A stretch of DNA of 64,000 nt from Phyto melanocephala (GCA_941918925.1 OW799233.1:59708841-59772840); one strand, 5' to 3'; shown: positions 41,736 to 53,792, numbered from the stretch's first letter. Notes: a model not told the origin generated them from the sequence alone. Program-made: numbers and translations.

Positions 41736-42842
41736 CTAGTTCGTTCGGTGGAGAAGCAATCTTGAGCCATTTTGAGGCAAGTCAGTTTGGGCTGAGCGAT
41801 TTCGTCATACGTTAAGAAACTATTTGGGTTCTTGATTTTGCGTACATATAGGTTTATGAAACGTCTTACATAAGCGGTTATTCGTAGCAATTTCCACCAG
41901 CTTGATGTGTGTTTAAGTGTCCTTTCCAATGGATGATTTGTTATGTTTTCAATTGTAGTTAAGTTGGATGTAGTAGCAGGTCTCATTTCTGCTTCCACTT
42001 CACCTTGATCGGTGTTTACTTGAGAAACATCAACATTTCGAATTTGTTGTTCAGTTTTCAAAAATGAAGGACCTGACCACCAGAGGTCATGATTTAGCAG
42101 TTGATCTACCGTCAAACCTCGAGAAGCACAGTCTGCGGGATTTTCCTTTGTTCGAACGTGACCCCAGGCACTTCTAGGAAGAGTCTCTAAGATTTCAGCT
42201 GTACGATTGCCTACAAATGTTTTGAGTGTGACTGGTTGCACTGATAACCAGGATAACACAACAGTCGCACCATGCGTATAATACAATATCAATATTCGGT
42301 AGCGATAACATTACAGATTTCATCAGTCGGATGAGAAGTAGAGCTCCGCATAACTCTAGTCTGGGCAAAGAAATCTGTTTAAGCGGCGAGACACGTGTCT
42401 TAGATGCAATTAATGAGACTGTTACGTCACCATGCTCGTCCTTACCGAGGCAATATATCACAGCTGAGTATGCCTTTATAGATGAGTCGCTAAAGCCATG
42501 CAACGTAATTTTTGAATTTCCATTTGGTACGAAACGGGTTATACGTAGATTGCTGAGATTTTGTAAATCTTCTCTATATTTGTGCCATAAATTCTCTAAA
42601 TCTGGTGGCAGCGTATCATCCCAACCAAGGTCTTTTAGCCACAGCTCCTGGAATAGAATCTTGAACTTGATAATAACCGGTGATAGTAATCCAAGTGGAT
42701 CAAAGATTCGAGCTACATCAGACAAAATTTTCCTTTTTGTGCCACGTTGTTTATCTCCTAAATTAATTTTGTAGCAAATGCGATCTGTGTCGGAAAACCA
42801 GTGTATGCCAAGCACTTTGGTCGAGTGATCATAATTTTTCAA
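41735..42842 (-). pseudogene. pol: BEL/Pao RNase H / A17-type region, broken
   Basis: Two overlapping frames. 42842-42195 has KVLGIHWFSDTDRICYKI, ARIFDPLGLLSPVIIKFKIL, LHGFSDSSIKAYSAVIY and ISLPRLELCGALLL. 42292-41735 continues, after a frameshift, FVGNRTAEILETLPRSAWGH, PADCASRGLTVDQLL and LRITAYVRRFINLY. This is the segment between RT and integrase in BEL/Pao pol. The integrase core is absent. Confidence 0.85.
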
Positions 42843-45372
42843 AAAAACTTGGTGTATTTTGATCTGTTGGTTGAATTTCGTTCATATTGAATACCCACTT
42901 ACTAAGTTGAAGTCCTGCTTGTGCCAGAAGATCAACAAGCTCGTTACGATTTTGTACAAGTTGCTGTTCAGATGAGGTTCCAGTTAAGACATCGTCTACG
43001 TAGAAATCCTCTAGTAATATTTTACATGCGTTAGGATGCGATTCTTTGTAATCCTTAGCAATTTGTTCTAATACTCTAACTGAAAGAAATGGCGCCGAGG
43101 CGGTTCCATATGTTACTGTGCATAATTGAAAATGCTTAATAGGTTCATCAACAGATTCTCTCCAAAGAATCCTTTGAAAGTTCCGGTGTGTTTCTGCTAC
43201 CCATATCTGACGAAACATCTTGACGATGTCTGCTGAAAATACAAATTTATGGAAGCGAAATCTTAGGCAAACGGCAAATAAGTTGCGCTGTATAGACGGT
43301 CCAACATATAATTTGTCATTTAGAGAATGACCAGAAGTATCTTGAAAAGATCCATCAAATACCACTCGTAGTTTGGCCCCAATAACTGGATGATGCGGTA
43401 AGTAATACAAACGATCATCAATAACCTCTATTTCGTTCGGAGAAATCTCTCGCATGTGGCCTAAACTTTGGTATTCGCGCATAAACTGTATGTATTGCTC
43501 CTTTAGAATTGAGTTTCTAGCTAATCTACGTTCAATAGCGTTAAAACGTGCAAGAGCCCCATTGTATGTATCAAAAAATTTAATGTTTTGTTCCTTAAAC
43601 GGAAGTTCAACTACGTATTTTCCATCGGTATGTCGGCGATGAGTATTAGTAAAATGTTGTTCTACAATTTGCGATTCATTGTCAAGTTCTGTTGTAGTAT
43701 TTAGACAATCCTCAATCTCCCAAAATGCGCGGATAGATTGATCAAGTTCACCAAGAGTGAATAGGGTTGTAGGCGTATGGTTTTCACATAATAAAAAACC
43801 CGAAGTTACTACCCAACCAAAAATTGTCGAAACGGCTATGACCTTACCTTGATCATTTCTCAATTTTTCAGACGATAACGTATCCCAGACCTCATCCGCT
43901 CCTAGCAATATATCAATTGGAGACGAACAATTCCACTGTGGATCAGCAAGGCTAAGATTTTCTAACAACGACGAATTAAAACTGTTGATTGTTGATCGCG
44001 GTAGGGACGCAGTGATATGCCCTAACACGTGTACAGAAGTATCAATTGAATGGTGCGATACTCTGGACTCAATATGAATAAATGTGTGACCGCGCGTTGG
44101 GTCAGCTTTTACGGATTGAATTCCTGAAAGAGGCATGCGCGAAGAATTACGGGGTAATCCCAAACGTTTAATGCAATCTTCGGTTATGTACGAATATTCT
44201 GATGCTGTATCTAGTAAAACACGACATATAACAAAGTTCCCTGCGTGATTACGAACTTTAACGAGTGCAGTTGGTAAAATGCGTTTGTAGTCGCGTGTCT
44301 TAAAAGCTTCAGTACCTGACTGTGAGACTAACGTATTTAATGCTACTTGCTGAGCAGCTTGCGATGTAATAACATTTGAACGAAATGATGAATTTTCATG
44401 TTGATTATTACCGGTATTTTGTAAATGATGCAAAAGACTGTTGTGACTGCGTTGACACATACGGCATTTATTTTTCGATTTACAGCCATATACAGTATGC
44501 CCAACCCGTAAACAATTAAAACATAGATGCTTATCCTTGACTAATTTACGACGTTCATCAATAGCTAAGGACAAGAAATGTGGACATCCTTGAGTATGGT
44601 GTTCATTTGAACGACAGTCTGAGCAAAGCTTATTGTCATTGGTAGTCACCAATGAAGCTGACGAATTATGTTTTGAAGAGTGCGATTTGTTATAGTTCTT
44701 CCTTTCGATGTTCTTACCGAGATCTATTTCTTCACAACGTTGGTATAAAAAGCTTAAAAATGAAGATATTGTAGGCTTCGACTCATCTCGCGTCTTTTCT
44801 ATCCATTTTCTACGAGAATCTAAATCAATTTTGTTTTGAAGGATATAAATTAACCAATGATCCCGCTCATTATAGCCTATAGCCTCTAAACCTCTAATAA
44901 CCTCATTCGAAATATCTGAAATTTTACGCAAACCAGATGAGTTCTCTTCTTTAATTGCTGAAATTGACATAAAAGTATCGATATAGGAGTTGACAATATG
45001 TCGCGGGCGATCATAACGTTCTTTAAGCCGATCCCAAGCAGTAGAATATGACAACTCTGAAATTTGCATATGTTTGATGAGATTGGCTGCATCATCTCTT
45101 AAAACGGATTTCAAATAATGGAATTTTTGTATATTCGTTAAATTAGGTTTTGAGTCAATAGCACTAATAAAAAGATCCTTAAACGCTGGCCAATCCCCGT
45201 ATTTGCCAGTAAAAGGTTCGATTCTGATCTTGGGTAAATCATTATCACCACTGCGTGTATTGGTTGGTGAGTCGAGTCTATCTAATAATGTTGAATGCTG
45301 TTCAGCCAAACGAGTAAATGCGTCATTTTGCGATACGTTATTATGTTCACGAGGTATGCAAGAGGCTATCAT
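42829..45372 (-). pseudogene. gag-pol: BEL/Pao gag-protease-RT polyprotein (847-aa open frame)
   Basis: Domain order by residue: gag core around 50-220 (IEPFTGKYGDWPAFKDLFIS, YLKSVLRDDAANLI), zinc-finger cluster around 250-310 (CSDCRSNEHHTQGC, CFNCLRVGHTVYGC, CRMCQRSHNSLLHH), aspartic protease around 370-500 (CRVLLDTASEYSYI, LLGADEVW), and RT around 620-830 (YYLPHHPVIGAKLRVVFDGS, FSADIVKMFRQIW with the first Asp, FYVDDVLTG active site). All these residues are intact. It is the longest uninterrupted frame in the window. It shifts frame at 42829, where the continuation starts at 42842. Confidence 0.9.
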
Positions 45373-45638
45373 ATTTGTAAAAATTCCTTTAATTGAAAAA
45401 TATTTGTTTTCATAGTCTGCAAAGTCTTCATCAGGATCAATAAAATCATCTTCACCATCACCAATTGTTTAGTTAGCTCTTTCAGTTCGTTGTAGGCGGC
45501 GTCTAAACGGTTAAGACGAGCTTCAATTTGTGCAGCACTGAAGTCTGCAGGCGGATTCTGAACGTATGCAAAAGAACGAGTAATTGAAGATTTTTCAACA
45601 CGACGTTTTGATTGAATGTTTTTTATAGTAGGAGCCAT
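45369..45638 (-). pseudogene. gag: BEL/Pao gag start
   Basis: First ATG after the leader: MAPTIKNIQSKRRVEKSSIT, then FSAAQIEARLNRLDAAYNEL, a helical N-terminal gag segment. The frame ends after a run of shifted residues (VKMILLILMKTL). The next frame picks up overlapping it at 45372, so one frameshift divides gag. Confidence 0.75.
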
Positions 45639-46699
45639 TATGTTTATAAAGATAATAAAAAAGTGTACTTACAGAATAATTGTCATTTATTTTGAAAACA
45701 AATTCGCCTTTAATGTACGTTTACATATGAAGTATAATAGTTAAACGTATTATAATAGTAACGGAGTGTCGCCCGTCGCGAGTAGTTACCAATGTGTTTG
45801 TTTATGTTTAAATTACGCACGAATAATTAGTTTTTAAATGCAACGATTTTTTCTCTACTTGATTTGTTTATGACGTCACGCACACGAAATATTGTCTTTG
45901 CTTACTTTACCGCAAACTTTTGTTTTTGTTCTTTTACCGCAGAAACCAATGAGAAAAAACACACACGTAATATTCTATAGCAATTTTGTTATTTTAATTT
46001 TGTTTCTTTCCTTTACTTTATTGTATGTAACAAAGCCGTATGCACATGCGTATGTTTGTATGTACTAATGTATATAAGTAAATAAGTTCATGCGCACAAA
46101 AACCGACAGTTAATTTTCAAACGAAATTCTTTGCTTTGTTGTTATTTTATCAAAACACACAACACATTCTTTAAAATTGCTCTATCTTTTGCACTTTTGT
46201 TGTTTTTGTAAAAAAAAAAAACACCCTTATTTGTTCTGCACTTGATGGCACTTGTTTTTTCCTGGAATCAAACGAACGTTTTGTTCTTGTTTTATGTGCC
46301 TCACGGGCAGCTTATTGTTTTTACCACGAAACCGAAATATTCACAGGAATCACATGTACATACATATGTATATGCAAATAGTGTCCAAGAAACTTGTTGT
46401 CCCTTGGAGCTCCTAGTTTGCCCACTAATCACTTTTGTTAGGTACATATATCCAAAATTGGTTTTTTGAACACTATTTATTGTTATTTGCACTCGCGGAT
46501 CACGCTTGTTCGAAATCCAGCTCGAAGGACCAATTTATGATTGCGAATAAAAACCTTGATGATTTAAATTTTATTTCGTTTATTTATATTTTCTTCGACT
46601 GTTCTTAGTGTGGACTGTACTAACACTGACCAAGACAACATAAGTATGAACATGAACAAGAAAAAATGTGTGTCAAAGGGTATGTGTGTATTAGTGTGT

Positions 46700-46968
46700 A
46701 ATAAAATAAATAAGAATAATTGCAGCGTTGCAGTGCAGGGAAGGTTCCTCAACAATATATGAAATTGAACTTTTTGCTTTGATATTTTTGACAGCTGGAA
46801 ATGATAAACTACCGATAAAAATTAGAGAAGACACTGATTTTATTATAATTCGGATGGTAATTCTAAATTTTGCATGGAAAATAATGTAATTTGGTTCGTA
46901 ATTATAAACAATTATAAACAAGACATCAAATTACGAATATCGTTGCCGTGGAAACATGCTATAACTTG
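46700..46968 (-). mobile_element. Penelope-like element, 3' end fragment
   Basis: Its reverse complement matches the 3' region of the element at 55236-57410: GCATGTTTCCACGGCAACGA, TATTCGTAATT, AAATCAGTGTCTTCTCTAAT and TACCGATAATTTTTATCGGT-type words (compare 56393-56610). It separates the BEL LTR from the Jockey element. Confidence 0.75.
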
Positions 46969-47101
46969 AAAAGCAGAAAGCGTATGTGGTATAAAATGCG
47001 TAGAATAAGTGTCGTATGGACTTTTAGCGTAAGTGTTTGTGAATTTCTGACAATGTTGTCACAAAAAAGAAAAGCATTGGGTTAATTGCCCTAAATTTAA
47101 A

Positions 47102-48187
47102 GTGCATAAAATAACTGACATATCTTGCAGCAGTGCAAATAGATTTCATCTACTTGCAAATGAAGAAGAAGAAGAAGACAGTACTCACAAGGAGAAAATA
47201 CCACCTATTGTAGTGGACTCAGTTCATAGTTTTTCGTCAGTTTTTGGGCTAATTGGAGAAAGGTATAAGTTTAAAAGAATGTCAATTGGAACAAAAATAT
47301 TATTTAGTTCAAGAACTCTTTATGAAGAGGCCTTAAATCTACTAAGAACCAAAAAGTACCAGTTTTACACGCATGAAATAAAAGATGCGAAAACCTTTAA
47401 ATTAGTGTTGTTTGGTCTTATTCAAATGGACACTAAGATAATCAGTGATGAATTTAACAAATCACATAACATAAATCCGGTAAGTGTTAAGGAAATCACT
47501 ACCAAAAAGTCTACCGCCGATGATACACTATATCTAATTGAGTTTGACCGCCAGCAAGTGTCGAAGAGGGATATATTAAAAATTAGGTATTTTAGTAATA
47601 TTGCCGTTTACTGGAGAAGACCACTCAAGGGCAGTAAAGGTCCTACACAATGCACCAAATGCTCTATGTATGGTCATGGTGCTAGAAACTGTAACAGAGT
47701 AGTAGTGTGTGCAGCCTGTGCTGGTAATCATGAATTTGCAGATTGCCCATTGAACAAAGCTGCAAATAGTGATAACATCGTTTATAAATGTCACAACTGC
47801 ACAAAAAAGAATTTTAGAAATGTGAAGCACAGAGCTGACGACCCTAAATGCCCATGTCGTCAGGAATATCTTGAGATTCGACAACGTACCACAGCCAGAA
47901 TGAAGGTGCCACAAAGGAATTATATGATGAACTTCAACGTCAATGAAGTTAATTTTCCACAACTGCCCGGTAAGGAGCATCAAAATTATCCACGTGACTC
48001 TGGTGCCAAAAATATACTGTACTCAGATGTAACAAGAAGTAAAAATCTTGTGAACAGAAATGAAGATGATATTTCCAATGAGAAATTAATGGAAATATTT
48101 TTTGATGCTGTCGATGCACTTCAAAGATGCCAAAATAAGTACGACAAGCTGCGAGTGCTGGGAATGATGCTTCAACATGCCATATAA
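47102..48187 (+). pseudogene. Jockey ORF1 (Gag-like, three CCHC knuckles)
   Basis: The likely original start is the ATG at 47053 in another frame (MLSQKRKAL), followed by a frameshift; from 47102 the frame is open to 48187. Residues: an acidic run ANEEEEEDS, a RNA-recognition-like stretch (YQFYTHEIKDAKTFKLVLFG), then CTKCSMYGHGARNC, CAACAGNHEFADC and CHNCTKKNFRNVKH, the three CCHC-type knuckles of Jockey-type Gag. The last 11 bases overlap the start of ORF2 (ATG at 48177, stop TAA at 48185-48187), the usual arrangement for coupled translation. Confidence 0.85.
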
Positions 48188-50744
48188 ATCAACAGCAAGT
48201 CATAATGTTCATGTTATGCACTGGAATGCTCAAGGCATAACGACTGAGTCAGCAGCTTCACAGCTGGAAAAATTTTTATACGACAAGGAAGTTTATATTC
48301 CCCTAGTCAATGAGACATTTTTGAAACCCCACCATAAATTTAAACTTGGGGGCTACAAAATTTATAGAGAGAATAGACCAACACATGGCGGAGGTGTACT
48401 CATCGCGATAAAATATGATGTTGAACACGAAATATTACCAACTATAAATACAAGTGTGGCTGAAAATATTTCGGTACGAGTAGTAATAAATAGGCGCCCT
48501 GTGATTTTTACATCTGCGTAAAATCCGGCTCACACTATAAATTTTAAAACTGATATGGTTTTAAACGCTCAACATACTCACTGGAATTGCTTTTCATATA
48601 ATAATGCTGGTAATGAGCTTTATAGCCATTGCCTTCAATCAAGCTACTATATTTATTACCCAAATGCATTTACTCGTTTTGGACAAAATATTAATCCAGT
48701 ACAGCCGTCTACAGTAGACATCCTTTTAACTAACTCTTGTCTTCCTTTTTCAACCTTGGAAACACATCCAAATATTCTGCAGTCGGACCATGTACCAATA
48801 TATTGTGTCATTTATGGAGAGGTACATAATAGCATTTTGTTGGTACCCCTATATAATCGAACCGATTAGTTATCAATAAAAAACTGGGTGGAGAATGAAA
48901 TTATATTACAAGATATAAATCAAAATATTACAAACACAGGTAATCTAGATGTATCATTAAGTAAACTAATATCCATTGTAAAAGAAGCTACTAATAAAAT
49001 ACCAGTTGGTCATAGAAACCCCTTCCAACGTGAAATTTCAGAAATTAGTAAAATGCTTATTTCACAGAGAAACAAGTATAGACGTAAATTTCAAAGATGT
49101 AGTAATTTTAAAATGCAATTAAACTGTATCTTAAGGCAGCTAAATAGGCTTATTGACTATCACCTGAATAAAGACAGGAATGAGTCTTGGTCGAAATTCA
49201 TTTCAAATCTGCCTACCGGTTCCAAAAAGTTTTGGAAATTAGCTAAAACTTTAAAAGGCAAGAATCCTACATATTCTAAACTTCATGTAGATGGATCAAT
49301 TCTGAATTCTGACGTCGAAAAGTCAAATGCAATAGCTGACGTTTTTGCTAGTTCACATACTATTACTATTAACAATCCATCACCCATGGACTCGGTTGTA
49401 TCAAGATACATTAATGACCTTAATCAAACTCTTACCGACAATACAAGTATTAAACTTACAAATTTGTCTGAAGTCAAATCATTTGTCCATTTGCTGAAAA
49501 ATAATAAAGCTCCTGGCTTAGATGGGATTAACAGTATAATACTTAAAAATATGCCCGACTCCTTTTTTGAAATTTTAAGTAAATTATTTAACTTCTGCCT
49601 GAGCAATGGGTACTTCCCACACGTTTTTAAAATGGCTAAGGTAATTCCAATCCACAAATCTGGAAAGGATCCTAAATTGCCCTCCAGCTATAGGCCAATA
49701 AGTATTCTAAGCCTATTGGATAAGGTGTTCGAGAAAATTATTCACTCCAGAATTTTCGATTTTTCAAATTGCAATAATATCATAAATAAGGAACAATTTG
49801 GTTTTCGAAAAGAGCACTCCACTGTACATCAACTTAAGAGAGTTGTTAACTTTCTTGAATGTAATAAAAGTAATCGAAAAAGTACTGGAGTCGTTTTTCT
49901 TGATATCGAAAAAGCTTTTGACTCAATCTGGCATGATGGACTAGTGTATAAATTAAATACGTTAAATTTTCCAATTTACCTTCAAAAACTTATCAAAAGC
50001 TTTTTAGATAAACGTACGTTTGTTGTATCTGTCAATAACAAATTTTCTAGTGAAAGGCAAATACCTGCGGGCTTGCCGCAAGGATCAGTATTATCCCCTA
50101 CACTATACTCGATATATACATCTGATGTTACTCTAAGAAGAGACCATGATGCAGCTTTTTACGCGGATGACAGCGCCTTTATTTGTTGCGGTAAAGTCTC
50201 GAATGCGATTATTAGAAGAATGGAAAATAATCTTAAATTAATTCGTAAATACTATGACAAATGGAAAATAAAAGTCAATGACGATAAAACTCAAGCAATT
50301 ATATTTCCATTCAACAAATCGCGAAAACGCTTTCCTACTAGATATTTATCGTCTAGGTGAACAATTATCCCATTGAAGGACGAAATTAAATATCTAGGAG
50401 TAATCCTTGACAGAAAACTTTTATTCAAACAGCATGTTAATTACATTTGCGAGAAGGCAATTAAGTGTAGTCGTGCCTTATACCCCTTAATTGGCCGAAG
50501 ATCTAATCTTAATATAAAGAACAAAGTTCTTATTTACAAAATGTGTATTCGACCGATTATGACCTATGGTTGTCAAATCTGGTCCCAAAAGGCTGCTAAA
50601 ACGCATACAAAAAAATTGCAAATCATTCAAAATAAAAACTTGAAAATAATACACAATCTACCTTTTAGATATCCAACTTATCTTCTACACAGAAACTTTG
50701 ACTTCAAAATGTTTAATTCATTGACAAGGGAACTGACGCTGTAA
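48177..50744 (+). pseudogene. pol: Jockey ORF2 (endonuclease and RT) with three in-frame stops
   Basis: One reading frame, with stops at 48519-48521, 48867-48869 and 50358-50360. The endonuclease begins MPYKSTASHNVHVMHWNAQG with VNETFLKPHHKF and HGGGVLIAI. Its centre is deleted in frame (IFTSA then TDMVLNAQHTHW), and it ends with LQSDHVPIYCVI. RT: NNKAPGLDGINSIILKN, VIPIHKSGKDPKLPSSYRPI, FRKEHSTVHQLKRVV, FLDIEKAFDSIWHDGL, GLPQGSVLSPTLYSIYTSD, the FYADDSAFICC active site, EIKYLGVILDRKLLF and IRPIMTYGCQIW. RT catalytic residues are intact. There is no RNase H, as normal for Jockey. Confidence 0.9.
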
Positions 50745-51036
50745 TTTAATGAAAAATGCAGAAGGTCAAATTTTGAAATAATAAGAAATTTGCTGAACAA
50801 CCACTGAGGGTCTTTTGTTTAAAAGACACATTTCAGTGATTGTTTTAAAATCTCTTATAACTTCTAAGTTGGTGCGAGGTTTTTTTATGAACAACTTTTC
50901 CTTAAATCTGTGATATTAGTAGTTTCTTTATTTTATTAATAAGATGTTAATTGTTGTAAATTCTCATAACTCTGTTAATGATATTGATAAAATGAATAAG
51001 TTTTTAATAAAGGATAAAAATAATAATAATAATAAT

Positions 51037-51610
51037 ATTTTGAAATTCGTTTGCCTGGCATTTTTTAATATAATTTGAACGTCACTTGTTGCATCAAAGA
51101 CGGTTTTTTAACACTGAAAGCTTACTGTGCAAAAGTTTTCTTAACAAACTGTATGTACTTACATATGTATATGAAAATAGTTTATGAATCGATCACAAAC
51201 ATGTTTTTGAACAAAAAAGAAAAATCTCAACTGCATACATCATCCCCTACTACTGAGAAGGTTTGCAAGAGAGAAATTTGAAAAAAAACACGACTTTTTG
51301 TACAAAAGTGAGTGACACGAACATCTACGTGTTATTGCCAGTAAGTAAAATAAATCACCAAACGAAGTTTAAGCAAAATTGTTTTCAATAGTTTGATTCA
51401 ATATCACAGAAGCGAAACCAAAATTGCCGTATGCTCTTTTTTTCGCTCAGAACTGTCAAAATGGCATCACTCATTAACCCGATTATAGAAAATAGATAGC
51501 AATAGTAGAAAAATTTATATTGTTATCCCTTTTTTCTGATGGTGTTAAGCATTTTCTTTATTTACTTATTTGAGTAAATTTTTCAGAAAAGTTTTATTTT
51601 TTTATTAATT
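51037..51610. other. Intron sequence without recognised feature
   Basis: AT-rich DNA between Jockey and the THAP-like start. The open frame at 51075-51281 has no family resemblance, and I do not call it. Confidence 0.5.
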
Positions 51611-51639
51611 GTCGCGTTAAAATAGAAAAATTAAATGAA

Positions 51640-51740
51640 GAAATTTGGCGCACAAATTATTATAAATTTTGGCGCAATTTTCTTCATTTATATCGATTTT
51701 TCTATTTTCCCAACAACGTCAAAAAAGTGTATATCGTGAA
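51640..51740 (+). promoter_or_regulatory. Possible promoter: imperfect palindrome with two E2F-like sites and a DRE-like site
   Basis: 51643-51700 is an imperfect palindrome (AAATGAAGAAATTTGGCGC ... GCGCAATTTTCTTCATTT) that contains TTTGGCGC-type words twice (about 51655 and 51681). These match the E2F consensus TTTSSCGC. ATATCGAT at about 51701 resembles the Drosophila DRE. It lies 100-160 bp upstream of the THAP-like start. All function is inferred. Confidence 0.35.
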
Positions 51741-51800
51741 AAAAAAAGTAAGTGGTTGTTGGGTGAACGTTTGGTGCACAAAAATTATTTAAAAATCAAA

Positions 51801-51944
51801 ATGTAAGTATTTAATAAATTATAAAATTTATATTCATATATAATTATCTTTTTTATTTATTTTTATTTTATTTAGGAGCCGCAAATGCATAATGGGTTGC
51901 CCAGAAGGAGAGAAACTTCACAAGTTCCCGGTCGATGCAAACAG
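51801..51944 (+). pseudogene. THAP-like coding start with the ATG split by an intron
   Basis: AT at 51801-51802 followed by the donor GTAAGT, a 73-bp intron ending TTTATTTAG at 51875, and exon 51876-51944 joins to ATG and reads MSRKCIMGCPEGEKLHKFPV then DANR, ending at a second perfect donor GTAAGT. C-x3-C followed by LHKFP is the N-terminal half of a THAP zinc finger. The downstream half (AVPTP box, C-x2-H) was not found before the Tc1 remnant at 52320. It may be a truncated gene, a duplicated first exon, or the 5' end of a THAP-bearing transposon. Confidence 0.45.
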
Positions 51945-52319
51945 GTAAGTTCAGTGCATTTTCGTGTATTATGTTATATTGTGGCCGGAAAAAACAAAAT
52001 TTATATTTTAGGCAAGCAAATTGTCCAAAATATAAGTTTATTGTTTCCAGTGGGTGTTAATTGAACAAATTGCATAAAGTCAATAAATTCAATTGGAACT
52101 CATTGTAGCCAGGATATATAAAACAAAATTTATAATTTGTTGATTGAGTGATGTCCGTCCGTAAAAAATTTGTAGTTTCATTAAGTTAAATAAAACTCAA
52201 ATCGTGCAATATAGAAACTCTTTAAAATTCGCAAAATTTATTGGTATATTGTACAAATTTATTTAACATTGAAATCTTGATTTATTATTTCGTATTTATA
52301 AAATTATCGACTTTTTTGG
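51945..52319. other. Non-coding stretch after the THAP-like exon
   Basis: Nothing firm. AGTTAAATAAAACTCAAATC (52182-52201) recurs near 25770-25790 (AAAATAAAACTCAAATCGTG), so a dispersed repeat probably covers part of it. Confidence 0.4.
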
Positions 52320-52735
52320 AAGTCCTTTCATTAAAGATTTTATAGTTGCTTCTGTTACCTTTTTGAAGGAGGTGGTCCATCTACACTTAAAACCGGACAT
52401 GTTCTGGGACACCTTTCGTGTGTTCTTCAATTCCTTTTTTACAAAAGCCCAGTACCTTTCCACAGGCTTAAGTTCCGGACTGTTAGGATTTGCCTCTCAT
52501 GGTACAAAAATGACACTATTTTTTGAATACTACTCAAGTGCCTTTTTTCCATAGTGACACGATGCCAAATCAGGCCAAAATATGTAGGCACTCCGTGATA
52601 TGAATTTCTGTGTTTATCGTGCATAATGCCACAAATGCTTGGCTTCGTTTGACACAACTGAACTTTCTTTAAAGTTTTTATTAAAACAATTATAAAATAA
52701 ATATTAGTGAATACATAATTACACATTTTATTTTA
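52320..52735 (-). pseudogene. Tc1-type transposase remnant, same family as 39280-40577
   Basis: Minus-strand codons give INTEIHITECLHIFWPDLAS, CHYGKKALE, a stop, SVIFVP, a stop, EANPNSPELKPVERYWAFVK and KELKNTRKVSQNMSG, aligning with the C-terminal half of the 39435-40442 protein. Here the third catalytic residue is Glu (PVERYW). There are two stops and small frameshifts; the N-terminal half is absent. Confidence 0.75.
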
Positions 52736-52869
52736 TTATTATTACAATATTTAATTTGTCCTATAAAGCAAAAGACTTCGTGATTCAATTCCCGAAAGAT
52801 TCAGTCCAGTTGGTCCAGTTCCCTCAGCTCAGCATCAATTTCAAGCTTTATCACAAACAAATAACATTT

Positions 52870-53792
52870 ACGGCCCCTTTCACAAAGTGCGATTATAATT
52901 TAACATGAACTTTAACCGTAAGTTAGGCAAAATTGAATTTCACAAAGTACGGTTAGCATATAACCGGCAGAGATTAATCAAAAAGTCTCTGTTAAATTTA
53001 ACCGAACAAAATCTTCCGGTTAAAGGCTTTTATTTAAATAAAAATAAACAAGTAAGAGCACTATATTCGGCTGTGCCGAATCTTTTATACCCACAACCAA
53101 TTTGATGTTCTTTTATAGCACAAAATATATTATTTTGTTTTTCACAATAATCGCTGTGCAATAATATCTTTATACTAAAATATGTATCACTTTCTTTTTA
53201 TAACTTCGATATGCTAGTAAAATGTTTTCGTAAATTTAATCTTTCAAAGTGGACGTTAAAGTAGGCGTGTCAATAAAGTTTCTGCTAATAAATACAACTT
53301 AGATATTTCTATATAGTCCTTTATTCTTCGAAAATCTTTATTCATAGAGAAATTATATGAATTTGAGATAAAGATAAAAATTTACGTTACAAACGGAATG
53401 ACAAAATGAATATACCCCCACCATTTTTTTGGTGGCGGTTACAAGAGGAATATTATAATAAAATAACATTTAACAATTTATACTTATCAAGGAACTGTAT
53501 TTAATCTATTTTAAGTAAAAAATTAATTTTAAATATATATTTGTCTTTCATCAAAAAATTGCTAAGAATTTTTGTATAATATTTTTTGATTATTTTCTTT
53601 CATTCCACTATTTTTCGTAAATAATAAAAACCAGTATTACCATACTTTTTCTATAATGTTATTGTGTAACTAACCGAAAGTTGGTGAAACGCAAAACACT
53701 AACCGTATGTTAAATAGTTTCGGTTAACGATATCGGCGGTTTGTTAATGTTCCTGGTAAATTAATATAATCACAGATTGTGAAAAGGGCCGT
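52870..53792. mobile_element. MITE with TIR ACGGCCCCTTTCACA, split by a DINE
   Basis: The left end ACGGCCCCTTTCACAAAGTG and the complement of the right end ACGGCCCTTTTCACAATCTG match and continue with GTGATTATA and repeated AACCG words on both sides. A type-B DINE (53049-53440) lies in the middle. The flanks end in TTT and begin TATA. The first six TIR bases, ACGGCC, are shared with the MITEs at 17309 and 22768. Confidence 0.75.
53049..53440 (-). repeat. DINE-like type B, internally deleted
   Basis: 3' end on the left: AACAAGTAAGAGCAC, hairpin ATTCGGCTGTGCCGAAT, TTTTATACCCACAACC. 5' end on the right: TACAAACGGAATGACAAAAT, ATACCCCCACCATTTTTTTG. At 392 bp it is half the length of the copy at 11258, with the middle removed, so ends alone suffice to define it. 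Confidence 0.8.

Larger units (their letters stand above)
41735..46700 (-). mobile_element. BEL/Pao LTR retrotransposon, 3'-truncated (no integrase)
   Basis: Minus strand. A partial 5' LTR (about 46700-46535) is followed by a primer-binding-like TTGGTCCTTCGAGCTGGA (about 46532-46515), which I recognise as the usual BEL/Pao junction sequence. An untranslated leader of about 0.9 kb follows (46514-45639), then gag, protease, RT and RNase H/A17 region. The element stops at about 41735, before the integrase, where a Tc1 remnant begins. The right LTR edge is cut by a Penelope tail. Confidence 0.85.
46975..51036 (+). mobile_element. Jockey-clade LINE, near full length
   Basis: Two overlapping ORFs on the plus strand and a 3' end of TTTAATAAAGGATAAAAATAA followed by (AAT)n at 51020-51036. 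The 5' boundary is not sharp; it lies between the Penelope tail (46968) and the ORF1 start (ATG at 47053). All of ORF2 is in one frame with three premature stops, which suggests fairly recent decay. Confidence 0.85.
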
